DNA of 37,853 bases, taken from positions 1-37,853 of the forward strand of contig JAFGDE010000017.1 in NCBI GenBank assembly GCA_016932255.1, in the 5' to 3' direction. Numbering within the stretch: position 1 is the first letter of the stretch; each line of letters starts with the position of its first letter. Shown piece after piece: positions 1 through 7,628 of this stretch. Under the pieces are notes generated by a model that saw only the letters and a list, made by a program, of their open reading frames with translations, was not told the origin of the DNA and searched no databases. This stretch comes from Candidatus Saganbacteria bacterium (GTDB lineage: Bacteria; Margulisbacteria; WOR-1; O2-12-FULL-45-9). The translations under genes and the position numbers were made by a program.

Positions 1-1
1 C

Positions 2-163
2 GACTGCGGCCGCACCAGCCGCGGCCTGCACGAGCGCTGTCCCAAGTGTAGTTCGGCCAATATAGAGGGGATCACCCGCATCACCGGTTATTTTTCGCGG
101 GTGCCCGGCTGGAACAAAGGCAAGCTGGCGGAGCTAAAGGACCGCCAGCGGGTCGATATCTAA
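2..163 (+). CDS. nrdD: Anaerobic ribonucleoside-triphosphate reductase, C-terminal fragment (window edge)
   Basis: This is the last 53 codons of a gene that starts before the window, ending in TAA. Class III ribonucleotide reductase reduces NTPs to dNTPs without oxygen, using a glycyl radical made by the SAM enzyme NrdG. The fragment shows the family tail: a zinc-site cysteine at the very start (DCG), a CPKC pair, then RITGYFSRVPGWNKGK, where the Gly of TGY (codon at 86-88) is the expected glycyl-radical residue. The lysine-rich end with NKGK is also typical. The glutaredoxin-like gene follows 12 bases downstream, so the two are probably co-transcribed. Only the tail is visible, so the active-site cysteines and the allosteric domain cannot be judged. 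Confidence 0.88.
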   Translation, partial: DCGRTSRGLHERCPKCSSANIEGITRITGYFSRVPGWNKGKLAELKDRQRVDI

Positions 164-175
164 AGGGGGAATAAA

Positions 176-463
176 ATGCAGGTAAAAGTTTTTGGCAAAC
201 CAGACTGTGAGTTCTGTAAAACCACCATGAAAAAGTTCGAGACGTTCCTCAAACGCTGGCAAATCGATCCGGCTAAAGTCGAACTGACCTTCTTTGACAT
301 GGAAACCGTCGATGGCCTGGCTGAGGGCGCTTTTTACAGCGTGACCAAGATTCCTTCGACAGTGATAGAAAAAGAAGGGAGTCAGGTCGCTTTCTGGCAC
401 GGCCAGGTGCCTCTTTCAGAGGAATTCAAAGAGCATTTTGCGGAATTTCTCAGCAGCAACTAA
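176..463 (+). CDS. Glutaredoxin/NrdH-like small thiol-disulfide protein
   Basis: This 95-residue protein has the size and layout of a glutaredoxin-fold redoxin. A beta strand (MQVKVFGKPD) leads into the redox motif CEFC at residues 11-14. The cis-proline segment KIPSTVI lies near residue 60, before the last strands and a C-terminal helix. Such proteins pass electrons to partners through the two cysteines. Placement 12 bases after nrdD, with an AGGGGG Shine-Dalgarno at 164-169, suggests it is the electron donor of the class III reductase, as described for NrdD types that use a redoxin rather than formate. That role is inferred from position. Its stop codon interlocks with the stop of the convergent gene (4-base overlap). 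A general thioredoxin-like role is the alternative. Confidence 0.85.
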   Translation: MQVKVFGKPDCEFCKTTMKKFETFLKRWQIDPAKVELTFFDMETVDGLAEGAFYSVTKIPSTVIEKEGSQVAFWHGQVPLSEEFKEHFAEFLSSN

Positions 464-1950
464 GGCGCGGGCAGTATCACCAGCGCGTTGCTGACCTTTC
501 TCTCGTGACCGGTCGTTGGCTGGTTCACGACCTTTTCCTCAATGACCATTGTAGTGGAACTGCCGCCGTCCAGGTTCATCGCGTCATCCGCTCCCAGGTT
601 GAGCATAAGTTCTGAGAGCTCCTCCAGGGTCATGCCGATGCTGTCCTGGGTCGGTTTAACGTCCGGCCGCCGGCCGCGCAGCGGCGGGCCGTCCACTGTT
701 ACAAGCAGCAGCTGCGCTTCTTTGTTCAGGCCCACGGCGGTGCGTGCCGCTCTGCCTTTGGCTATATCGGTCTTAAAGCGTTCCTCATGTTTTGAAACAT
801 AGATGCGGCCGTTCTTGACCAGCCGCGGTCCGCCGGAAACTAATTGAAGAATACGTTTGGGCGAGGTGCTGTAAGGGACGACCTTGATCCGCGTGTCGAT
901 GTTTTCCCCGACTTTTACGTTCTCTGCCAGGACCTCGATCCCCGGGCCCGAAGCGGAGAGGACATAGCCGTCGGCAGGGATGGTCGAATCACCAAGGCCG
1001 AGCTGGATGACCCGGCCTTTAGACACAACAAGCTCAAAGCCGTTTTTGGCTGTGCCTGTCTTCTCGCCCCAGGCAGAGGTATACATGATAACATCCTTGC
1101 CGTCGCGGTTCTGGTTGATGCCGGTGATCTCATAGCGCACGCCGTTAGCGATGCGGAAATGGCCGGAAATGAAGATGTTGTCGATATAAGGCCTGTTATT
1201 CTCGTCAAGAAAGAAAGCCGTGCGGTCATAAATGGAATATGAGAGCAGTTCCTCGTCGATCATCAGGGCGCCCAGCGGCCGGCCGTTGTAGGCGAAATAG
1301 GTGCCGTTGATGCCAGCCACTCCATCACTGGCCTTGACGATGTTGCTGACATAATTGAGATTAAAATGCCTGGGCGCGCTGCGCTGGGACCAGGGATTGA
1401 TCAGATTGACGAATGATTCGATAATATTGGGCTGATCCTTGGGTGCCAGGGCTGGTTTGACCTGGACCTTGCTCAGGTCAACGCGCAGGACCGAAGCATT
1501 GACCCGGCCGTCCTGCAGGCCTTTTTTGACCTTGAGATATTCCACGCCGTCACTAATTGTGCCGCCGGATAGGATATTAAGATATTCCCGGCCAAAGTCC
1601 ACCACCAGCCTGGGCGGGTCGTTCAGATAAAAGATATTATACTCGACCGGCTCAGCCAGCGGGATGGTCACGATTAAATCGCTGCCCTCGCGCTGGATCT
1701 CCAGGTAGCGGATGACCAGGTCGTTGAGTTCAACGTAGTTCTGGATATCAGGGCTGGCTTCGGTCTTTTTCAGCCGCAGCACGATCTTGTCTTTCGATTC
1801 ATCGCTTTCGTAGGTAAAACCGCCGTCAAAATCAAAGACCGTGCGGATCTTGTCGGGGTAGTGGCCGAAGCGCACCCGATAAAGAGTGGTGGCTGTGGCT
1901 GAAGCAGCCAGCAGACCGAGCAACAGGAATAAGGCCGCTAGTTTTTTCAT
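460..1950 (-). CDS. AMIN domain + phosphodiester glycosidase (NAGPA/DUF2233) exported protein
   Basis: This 496-residue exported protein has a signal peptide at residues 1-20 (MKKLAALFLLLGLLAASATA). An AMIN-like beta domain follows at about 25-125 (IRTVFDFDGG, PPRLVVDFGR), a type of domain that localises periplasmic proteins to cell wall or secretin structures. The C-terminal half matches the NAGPA/phosphodiester glycosidase family: GINGTYF, then RTAVGLNKEAQLLLVTVDG and the signature NLGADDAMNLDGGSSTTMV near the end. Family members cleave sugar-phosphodiester bonds or act in exopolysaccharide metabolism; the substrate here is unknown. It lies 6 bases after the symporter gene, in the same direction, with no obvious Shine-Dalgarno, so translation may be coupled. 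Confidence is high for the family and low for a specific role. Confidence 0.85.
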   Translation of the reverse strand: MKKLAALFLLLGLLAASATATTLYRVRFGHYPDKIRTVFDFDGGFTYESDESKDKIVLRLKKTEASPDIQNYVELNDLVIRYLEIQREGSDLIVTIPLAEPVEYNIFYLNDPPRLVVDFGREYLNILSGGTISDGVEYLKVKKGLQDGRVNASVLRVDLSKVQVKPALAPKDQPNIIESFVNLINPWSQRSAPRHFNLNYVSNIVKASDGVAGINGTYFAYNGRPLGALMIDEELLSYSIYDRTAFFLDENNRPYIDNIFISGHFRIANGVRYEITGINQNRDGKDVIMYTSAWGEKTGTAKNGFELVVSKGRVIQLGLGDSTIPADGYVLSASGPGIEVLAENVKVGENIDTRIKVVPYSTSPKRILQLVSGGPRLVKNGRIYVSKHEERFKTDIAKGRAARTAVGLNKEAQLLLVTVDGPPLRGRRPDVKPTQDSIGMTLEELSELMLNLGADDAMNLDGGSSTTMVIEEKVVNQPTTGHERKVSNALVILPAP

Positions 1951-1956
1951 GATCTG

Positions 1957-3489
1957 TCAGACGAGCAATTTATCCTCTTCCGCGAAATGGTCGTATTTGA
2001 GCTTGTGTTCGTCCCACTTGGGCAGGCTGAGCCCGATGCCGACCAGCAAAGTGGCCAGCAGCCAGAAACCGCCCAGCAGCACCAGGGCCAGGACATCATG
2101 TCCGCCATAAGGCCGCTGGAACTCGCTGATAAGGTTGCTGACAAAAATGATCAGAAGCACCCCCGGTGTGATGATGCTGACGGCAAAGTCCCAGGCTTTG
2201 TTGATGCTCCAGTCAGAGACCGCGTTAATGTGTGTGCGCAGGATATGCGCTTTAAGGAACCAGCCCACGACCAGACACTCAAAAATGCCGGCCAGGACCA
2301 GTCCGTATTGATTAATATAATGATCAACGATATCAAGCCAGTACAGACCGGCGCCTGAGGCAAAGATCAAGCTGCCCAGGAAACCGGACGCGCACAAGGC
2401 GGAAACGACCCAGCGCCGATCAAAATCGTATTTATCGGTTAAAGCACGGGCAAAGGCCTCGATCAAGGAAATACCTGAAGAGATGCCCGCGATCAGCAAT
2501 GCACCGAAGAACAGCACGCCGAAGGCCTCCCTGAAAAATGGCAGCAGGGAGATGGCCTTGGGATAAGCGACAAAAGCCAGGATCGGACCGGACTGGACCA
2601 CGCGATCGACCGGCAGCCCGCTTTTGACCGCCATGTAGCCCAGGACGGAGAAAACCGCAAAACCGGCCAGGAAGGAGTAAAGACAATTGATGATGCTGGT
2701 CAGGATCGCGTTCTTGACGATATCAGTGCGCTTGGGCAGATAACTGGCGTAAGCGATCATCACGCCGAAGCTGAGCGTTAAAGTGAAAAATATCTGGCCA
2801 AAGGCCGCGATCCAGACGTGCCAGTTGGCGATCTTGGAAAAGTCCGGGGTCAGGTACCATTTGAGCCCCTGCCAGGCGCCGGGCAGGGTCAGGCCCCAGC
2901 CGATCAGGATCAAGGTCATGCCAAAGAGCAGGGGCATGAAGATCATGCAGGCCTTTTCAATGCCGTGATTGACCTCGCGGAAGCAGATCAGCCAAGTGAT
3001 GAACCAGACCGCAGCCAGGGACAGGACCAGATGCAGGGGAAAACCGTTGAGATTGAAAACGCCTTTGGACAGGTTCAGAAAATCGTTCAGAAAGAATGTC
3101 TGAGCATCACTGCCCCAGGCGAGGGTAAAGCTGTAAATGACATAATTAAGGCACCAGCCGATGACCACGGAATAAAAGAGCATGATACCGAAAGTCGCGA
3201 ACGTCGGCATCCACCAGCCCAGCCACTCGAACTTGCGGCTGATCTTGGCAAAGGCCAGGGGCGCTGCGCCGTGCTTTTTATGTCCCAGCCCGAATTCCAA
3301 GATCATCAGCGGGATCCCGGCCACGAGCAGGGCGATAAAGTAGGGTACTAGAAAAGCGCCGCCGCCGTTCTCATAGGCCATATAGCTGAAACGCCAGATA
3401 TTGCCCAGGCCGATGGCTGAGCCGATGGCCGCAAAAAGGAAACCGATCTGCGAATTCCAAGTGATGCGAGATTTATGATGATGCGTCAT
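1957..3489 (-). CDS. Sodium-dependent transporter, neurotransmitter:sodium symporter (NSS/SNF) family
   Basis: This 510-residue polytopic membrane protein has about 12 predicted helices. TM1 carries the family signature: a tryptophan-containing start, then GFLFAAIGSAIGLGNIWRFSY, followed by the conserved ENGGGAFLVPY stretch. These are the residues that form the Na+ and substrate sites in LeuT-fold NSS transporters. Bacterial members import amino acids, often hydrophobic or aromatic ones, with Na+; the substrate cannot be read from sequence. The AAGGAG Shine-Dalgarno just upstream of the ATG supports the start. It sits between ispH (38 bases upstream) and the AMIN/glycosidase gene (6 bases downstream) on the minus strand. 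A hairpin lies in the ispH-symporter gap. Confidence 0.92.
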   Translation of the reverse strand: MTHHHKSRITWNSQIGFLFAAIGSAIGLGNIWRFSYMAYENGGGAFLVPYFIALLVAGIPLMILEFGLGHKKHGAAPLAFAKISRKFEWLGWWMPTFATFGIMLFYSVVIGWCLNYVIYSFTLAWGSDAQTFFLNDFLNLSKGVFNLNGFPLHLVLSLAAVWFITWLICFREVNHGIEKACMIFMPLLFGMTLILIGWGLTLPGAWQGLKWYLTPDFSKIANWHVWIAAFGQIFFTLTLSFGVMIAYASYLPKRTDIVKNAILTSIINCLYSFLAGFAVFSVLGYMAVKSGLPVDRVVQSGPILAFVAYPKAISLLPFFREAFGVLFFGALLIAGISSGISLIEAFARALTDKYDFDRRWVVSALCASGFLGSLIFASGAGLYWLDIVDHYINQYGLVLAGIFECLVVGWFLKAHILRTHINAVSDWSINKAWDFAVSIITPGVLLIIFVSNLISEFQRPYGGHDVLALVLLGGFWLLATLLVGIGLSLPKWDEHKLKYDHFAEEDKLLV

Positions 3490-3506
3490 TCTTTCACTCC
3501 TTGAAT

Positions 3507-3526
3507 ATTTCGCTAATATGCGAAAT
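3507..3526 (-). other. Hairpin between ispH stop and symporter RBS
   Basis: Two 7-base arms (ATTTCGC and GCGAAAT) flank a 6-base centre. They lie one base after the ispH stop and just before the AAGGAG of the symporter gene. No T-run follows, so it does not look like a terminator. It could be an operator or an mRNA processing or stability hairpin. Confidence 0.45.
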
Positions 3527-3527
3527 T

Positions 3528-4373
3528 TTAGCAGACTTTAAGAGCGTCGACAACTTCCTGGATCACCCAGTCAGGAGTTGATGCGCCGGCCGTGACGCCT
3601 ATCTTATTTGTATTGTTCAGCCAGGCTTTGTTCAGCTCGGCTTTGGACTGTATCTGATGTGTGGGAGTCCCTGTCTGGGAGCAGAGTTCGCTCAGCCTCT
3701 TAGTGTTGGCGCTGAGCTGGTCACCGATCACCAGCATCAGATCGACCTTGCCGGCCAGGTCAAGACAGGCGTTCTGCCGTTTTGTCGTGGCACCGCAGAC
3801 CGTGTTAAAAGCTTTAACATCACTGGAACGTTTTTTTAAAGCTTGTTCGATCTCCTGGAAGGTCTTCTCAGCCTGGGTGGTTTGCGAGATCAGGCCGATC
3901 TTTTGCTCTGGTTGCAGCGATAGCCTGTCAAGGTCCGCGATATTCTCGATGACCACCGCTTTTCCCTGGCTCCAGCCGACCAGGCCTTTGACCTCGGTGT
4001 GGCCTTTGTCGCCTAAAATAATGACGGTGCGGCTTTCAGCGGCCAGCTCTCTGGCCAGCCGCTGGGCTTTTTTGACCCAGGCACAGGTGGTGTCGACAAT
4101 ATTCAGCCCTTTGATTTTAGCGGTTTCATATATCTCCGGCGGCACACCATGAGCAGAGATGAGCACTGTACCGCTTGAGCCGGCCGGGATATTGTAGATC
4201 GATCCAATGGTCCTCACCCCTAAGGACTTAAATTTATCAATGACCTGCTTATTGTGGACCAGGTTTCCCAGCATGTAGAGTTGCCGTCCGGCCCGGCTCT
4301 CTTTGAGCGCGATCCGAAAAGCGCGCTCCACGCCTTCGCAAAAACCGGAATGTTTGGCCACTAATATCTCCAT
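3528..4373 (-). CDS. ispH: 4-hydroxy-3-methylbut-2-enyl diphosphate reductase
   Basis: IspH (LytB) performs the last step of the MEP pathway, reducing HMBPP to IPP and DMAPP with a 4Fe-4S cluster. The 281-residue protein shows all three cluster cysteines in context: GFCEGV (C12), DTTCAWV (C97) and NTVCGAT (C193). It also has the substrate histidines in GNLVHNK (H40) and SAHG (H75), and the catalytic Glu in GHTEVKG (E127). An in-frame extension of 90 codons upstream would run through the start of crtI on the other strand and lacks family similarity, so I place the start at the ATG at 4373. A minus-strand TATAAT lies 6 bases before it, implying a leaderless mRNA. It is divergent from the carotenoid operon, which uses IspH products. 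Confidence 0.95.
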   Translation of the reverse strand: MEILVAKHSGFCEGVERAFRIALKESRAGRQLYMLGNLVHNKQVIDKFKSLGVRTIGSIYNIPAGSSGTVLISAHGVPPEIYETAKIKGLNIVDTTCAWVKKAQRLARELAAESRTVIILGDKGHTEVKGLVGWSQGKAVVIENIADLDRLSLQPEQKIGLISQTTQAEKTFQEIEQALKKRSSDVKAFNTVCGATTKRQNACLDLAGKVDLMLVIGDQLSANTKRLSELCSQTGTPTHQIQSKAELNKAWLNNTNKIGVTAGASTPDWVIQEVVDALKVC

Positions 4374-4379
4374 ATACTT

Positions 4380-4385
4380 ATTATA
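4380..4385 (-). promoter_or_regulatory. -10 box of the ispH promoter (leaderless)
   Basis: A perfect TATAAT on the minus strand ends 6 bases before the ispH ATG, so transcription should begin at or next to the start codon. No convincing -35 is visible at 16-18 bases. It lies 3 bases from the -35 of the opposing crtI promoter. Confidence 0.6.
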
Positions 4386-4388
4386 ACA

Positions 4389-4416
4389 TTGACTTGATGG
4401 GGATAAGCGATAAAAT
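4389..4416 (+). promoter_or_regulatory. Sigma70-type promoter of the carotenoid operon (leaderless)
   Basis: TTGACT (4389-4394), a 16-base spacer and TAAAAT (4411-4416) precede the crtI ATG by 6 bases. The expected +1 is the A of the ATG, and there is no Shine-Dalgarno, so the crt mRNA is probably leaderless. Confidence 0.7.
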
Positions 4417-4422
4417 AGGGCA

Positions 4423-5895
4423 ATGCCAAAGAGAAGAGTAGTGGTCATTGGAGCCGGCTGCGGCGGTTTAGCTGCCGCTGCATTGTTGGCGCAACAGGGC
4501 TTTGTGGTCACGGTCCTGGAAAAGAACGCTGATCCTGGTGGCCGGGCTAGGGTGTTGAAAACGCAGGGCTTTACTTTTGATCTGGGCCCTTCCTGGTATC
4601 TGATGCCGGATGTTTTTGAAAAATATTTTGAATTGTTTGGCAAAAAAACCGCTGATTATTATGGATTAAAGCGGCTCGATCCGAATTATCGGGTCTTTTT
4701 TGGCGATCAGCAGGTCGATGTCCCGGCCGACCGAAAAAAACTGGCTGAACTGTTCGAACAGCTTGAACCCGGGGCTGACGCCAAGCTTCGAAAGTATCTG
4801 GCCAGCGCTGAGTTCCAGTACAGGACCGCGATGCAAAGCTTCATCTACCGGGCCTATCATACGATATTCGATTTTTTCAATTGGGAGATCATCACCAAAG
4901 GGCCAAGGCTTCACCTTTTTGAAGGGTTGGACCGCTATGTCCGCCGTTTTTTTAAGAGCGATAAGATCAGAAAGATTCTGGAATACACCGTGGTATTCCT
5001 TGGCGGGTCTCCGGACAACACGCCGGCCCTATATTCGATCATGTCGCATGTTGATTTCGGGCTGGGGGTCTGGTATCCGGATGAGGGGATCGGTTCGGTT
5101 GTTAAGGCCCTGGTACAACTGGCTGGCGAGCAGGGGGTTGAGATCAAGACCAGGCAGAACGTTATCCGGATTGAGAGCGAGGGCGATAAAGCGACGCGAG
5201 TTGTCACTGATCAAGGAGAATATCCCGCTGATATCGTTCTGGTAAACGCGGATTATCACCATGCCGAGACCACCTTTCTGGCAAAACAGGATATTTCATA
5301 TCCAGAGAAGTACTGGGAGAGCCGGAAAATGGGACCGTCAGCTTTCCTGATCTATCTTGGGTTGAACAAAAAATTGAACGGATTGTTGCACCACAATCTC
5401 TACCTTGATCCATCATGGGATGAGCATTTCCGGTCGATCTTTGAACGCCCAGCCTGGCCGGAAAATTATTCCTATTATGTCAGTTGTACTAGTAAGACTG
5501 ATCCTTCGACCGCCCCGCCGGGAGGGGAAGCCGTTTTTGTCCTGGTCCCGGTAGCAGCTGGCCTTGATGATACGCCTGAGATACGCGAAAGAATGTTCGA
5601 CCGGACGATCGCCCACATGGAGAAGCTGCTGGAAGAGAGGATCCGTGATAATATTGTCTATAAGCAGATCTTTGCTCAGCGAGCATTTTTGCTGGCATAT
5701 AACGCATATAAAGGGACGGCGCTCGGGCTGGCCCATACACTGTTCCAGACCGCGGTCTTCCGACCGTCACACAAGAGCAAAAGATTGAAGAACCTTTACT
5801 ATACAGGAAGTTATACTCATCCGGGCATCGGCGTGCCAATGGTGATCATTTCCGCCCAGATCGCTAGCAAGGAGATAACAAAAGACCATGGCTAA
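4423..5895 (+). CDS. crtI: Phytoene desaturase-family FAD enzyme
   Basis: This 490-residue FAD-dependent carotenoid desaturase introduces double bonds into phytoene, typically giving lycopene. The N-terminal dinucleotide motif is VVVIGAGCGGLAAAALL, followed by an acidic residue (VLEKN) and PGGRA. DLGPSWYLMPDVF matches the family. Near the C-terminus, YYTGSYTHPGIGVPMV is the bacterial CrtI signature that closes the FAD site. It is the first gene of an operon with crtB (8-base overlap) and crtYcd. A strong promoter ends 6 bases before the ATG. Related enzymes (CrtN, CrtD, ketolases) share the fold, but the crtB and cyclase neighbours favour phytoene desaturase. The number of desaturation steps is not readable from sequence. 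Confidence 0.93.
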   Translation: MPKRRVVVIGAGCGGLAAAALLAQQGFVVTVLEKNADPGGRARVLKTQGFTFDLGPSWYLMPDVFEKYFELFGKKTADYYGLKRLDPNYRVFFGDQQVDVPADRKKLAELFEQLEPGADAKLRKYLASAEFQYRTAMQSFIYRAYHTIFDFFNWEIITKGPRLHLFEGLDRYVRRFFKSDKIRKILEYTVVFLGGSPDNTPALYSIMSHVDFGLGVWYPDEGIGSVVKALVQLAGEQGVEIKTRQNVIRIESEGDKATRVVTDQGEYPADIVLVNADYHHAETTFLAKQDISYPEKYWESRKMGPSAFLIYLGLNKKLNGLLHHNLYLDPSWDEHFRSIFERPAWPENYSYYVSCTSKTDPSTAPPGGEAVFVLVPVAAGLDDTPEIRERMFDRTIAHMEKLLEERIRDNIVYKQIFAQRAFLLAYNAYKGTALGLAHTLFQTAVFRPSHKSKRLKNLYYTGSYTHPGIGVPMVIISAQIASKEITKDHG

Positions 5896-6724
5896 GCAGG
5901 CTTTTCATGATATCTTCCGGGCGGGCAGCCAGACATATTTTAACAGCGCGGTATTCCTGCCGTCGAAGGTCAGGGGCGATGTTTTTGTGCTTTACGCTTT
6001 TGTCCGCACGGCCGATGATTTCGTAGACAGACTGCCCCAGGATAAAGCTGCCCTGCTTAACTTTCGCCGAGACCTGGTCAGGGCCCAGGCTGCGGAAAAG
6101 ACCGGCAACAAGGTAGTTGATGAATTCGTCAAGTTGATGCGCCGGCGGTCTTTCCATTTCGAGTGGATCGATGCCTTCCTCAAATCAATGGAAATGGACA
6201 CTTTCAAACAACGCTATAATACTTTAGCTGAGACGCAGGAATACATGTATGGATCGGCCGAGGTGGTCGGTCTAATGATGGCCAGGATCCTTGATCTGCC
6301 GGACGAAGCTAATTATTGCGCCGAGCTGCTGGGCCGCGCGATGCAGTATATTAATTTTATCCGCGACATCAAAGAGGACCTGGCACTAGGCAGGGTCTAT
6401 TTGCCGATGGCCGAGCTGGCGGCCAAGGGACTTGATTCCCTGGCTGAGGATCGGGTCGCTTTGCAGCAGGAAACGTTCTGTGCTTTCATCAAGCACCAGA
6501 TCAAGAGATATGAGGAATGGCAGCGGCAGGCCGAAGAGGGCTATAAGTATATTTCCTGGCGTTACCTGGTGCCGATCAGGACCGCGGCAGACATGTACCG
6601 CTGGACCGCCAGAAAGATCTATCAGGATCCGCTGATCGTTTATCGCGAAAAGGTCAAACCCAGCTGCTTGAGGATCTACATGACCCTCCTGCTGAACCTG
6701 TTCAAGGTGTTGGTCGGCAGATGA
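5888..6724 (+). CDS. crtB: Phytoene/squalene synthase family, probable phytoene synthase
   Basis: This 278-residue trans-prenyltransferase is expected to condense two GGPP into phytoene. Both Mg2+-diphosphate motifs are present: DDFVD (residues 43-47) and the second Asp motif RDIKEDLALGRVYLP (Asp160 and Asp164). Tyr-Ala-Phe-Val-Arg before the first motif is also typical (YAFVRTADD). The ATG overlaps the crtI stop by 8 bases, with AAGGAG at 5869-5874, and the gene's own stop shares ATGA with the cyclase start. This tight coupling indicates one transcript. A squalene or dehydrosqualene synthase is possible on family grounds, but a downstream lycopene-type cyclase argues for a C40 product. Confidence 0.93.
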   Translation: MAKQAFHDIFRAGSQTYFNSAVFLPSKVRGDVFVLYAFVRTADDFVDRLPQDKAALLNFRRDLVRAQAAEKTGNKVVDEFVKLMRRRSFHFEWIDAFLKSMEMDTFKQRYNTLAETQEYMYGSAEVVGLMMARILDLPDEANYCAELLGRAMQYINFIRDIKEDLALGRVYLPMAELAAKGLDSLAEDRVALQQETFCAFIKHQIKRYEEWQRQAEEGYKYISWRYLVPIRTAADMYRWTARKIYQDPLIVYREKVKPSCLRIYMTLLLNLFKVLVGR

Positions 6725-7446
6725 GCTTATATCTGCTAATAGATATAATAATTATCATTTTTCCTTTGCTGCTCAGCCTGATCCCCTGGTTCGGTTTCTA
6801 TCGCAAACTGCTCCCTTTGTCTGTTTCGATCCTGGCCGTGGGCGGCCTGTTCCTGGTCTGGGATATACTGGTCACGGCCAGGGGAGATTGGGCCTTTAAC
6901 CCACTGCATGTTGGCAACATCAGCTTTCTGGGCTTGCCGGTCGAAGAAGTCCTTTTCTTTGTCGTAGTGCCTTACAGTTGTATTTTCCTTTATGAGGGTT
7001 TAGCCGGGTTTATGCCTGATCGCAGGTTGCCTCACGTGCCTTTTTATTACATGATAGCAGCGCTTGTTTTCATAGTCAGCGCTGTATTTTTTTCAGGAAA
7101 AGAATATACAAGCCTTGTTATGCTGGTGACCGGGCTGACGCTGATCGCTGGAGCTTCTTTTTTCCGGGAAATGTATTCTTCCATGCTTGCCTGGCTCTGG
7201 TTGTTGTGCGGCATGGCCTTGTTCTTTATCTTTAACTATTTCCTGACCGCCGCGCCAGTCGTTACTTATGCTCCAACGGCGATCCTTAACCTGCGAATAG
7301 CGACGATACCGATAGAGGATTTCCTCTATAATTTCTGCCTGCTAAGTTGGTACCTTGGTGTTTACCTGGCTGCCAAAAAGAATTTTAAGAAAAAGTGTCC
7401 CGACGAAATTAATATATCTAATTATGGAAAGTCGGGATCCCGATGA
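6721..7446 (+). CDS. Fused CrtYc-CrtYd type lycopene cyclase (membrane)
   Basis: This 241-residue protein has about seven hydrophobic helices and two copies of the short cyclase repeat. The first contains WDI, then GLPVEEVLFF (Pro73-Glu75-Glu76). The second contains TIPIEDFLYN (Pro197-Glu199-Asp200). These PxE(E/D) motifs mark the heterodimeric/fused lycopene cyclases of actinobacteria, archaea and fungi, here with both halves on one chain. The expected reaction is cyclisation of lycopene ends to beta rings (gamma- or beta-carotene). The ATG overlaps the crtB stop by four bases. The last codons include a 12-base palindrome around TCGGGATCCCGA. Ring type (beta or epsilon) and whether one or both ends are cyclised are not predictable from sequence. 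Confidence 0.88.
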   Translation: MSLYLLIDIIIIIFPLLLSLIPWFGFYRKLLPLSVSILAVGGLFLVWDILVTARGDWAFNPLHVGNISFLGLPVEEVLFFVVVPYSCIFLYEGLAGFMPDRRLPHVPFYYMIAALVFIVSAVFFSGKEYTSLVMLVTGLTLIAGASFFREMYSSMLAWLWLLCGMALFFIFNYFLTAAPVVTYAPTAILNLRIATIPIEDFLYNFCLLSWYLGVYLAAKKNFKKKCPDEINISNYGKSGSR

Positions 7447-7549
7447 TTTCATTATTATTCTACTTATAATGTCCATCGGGAAAATTTCCGCAATTTATCG
7501 AAAAAGTGAAATTTCCTGCGAAAATTGGCGATATATATAAGCAGCCATA

Positions 7550-7569
7550 CCTGCCTGCCGGCAGGCAGG
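7550..7569. repeat. 20-bp perfect G+C-rich palindrome (intergenic)
   Basis: Two copies of CCTGCCTGCC in inverted orientation with no spacer lie in an otherwise A+T-rich gap (7447-7628) after the carotenoid operon. The core CCTGCCGG is shared with the palindrome at 36449-36464, so this looks like a dispersed palindromic repeat rather than a gene-specific site. The rest of the gap holds no credible gene. It contains two GAAATTTCC-type words (about 7480-7530) and the terminator at 7587. Confidence 0.75.
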
Positions 7570-7586
7570 CCATTCACCAACATTAA

Positions 7587-7619
7587 ACTGGAGCGCCTGT
7601 TCTCCGGTTTTTTGTTTTT
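7587..7619 (+). terminator. Rho-independent terminator of the crt operon
   Basis: ACTGGAG (7587-7593) pairs with CTCCGGT (7602-7608) around an 8-base loop. A T-rich tract, six T, one G and five T, follows immediately. It lies about 140 bases after the crtYcd stop and before the convergent dapL stop. On the minus strand the T-run is poor, so it mainly serves the plus strand. Confidence 0.8.
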
Positions 7620-7628
7620 CAGAGGGGG

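Noticed and set aside
4374-4643. 90-codon N-terminal extension of IspH
   Set aside because: It runs through the crtI start on the other strand, has no IspH similarity, and a TATAAT ends 6 bases before the ATG at 4373.
7432-7443. 12-bp palindrome at the end of crtYcd as an operator
   Set aside because: Short, within coding sequence, and without a partner copy elsewhere in the window.
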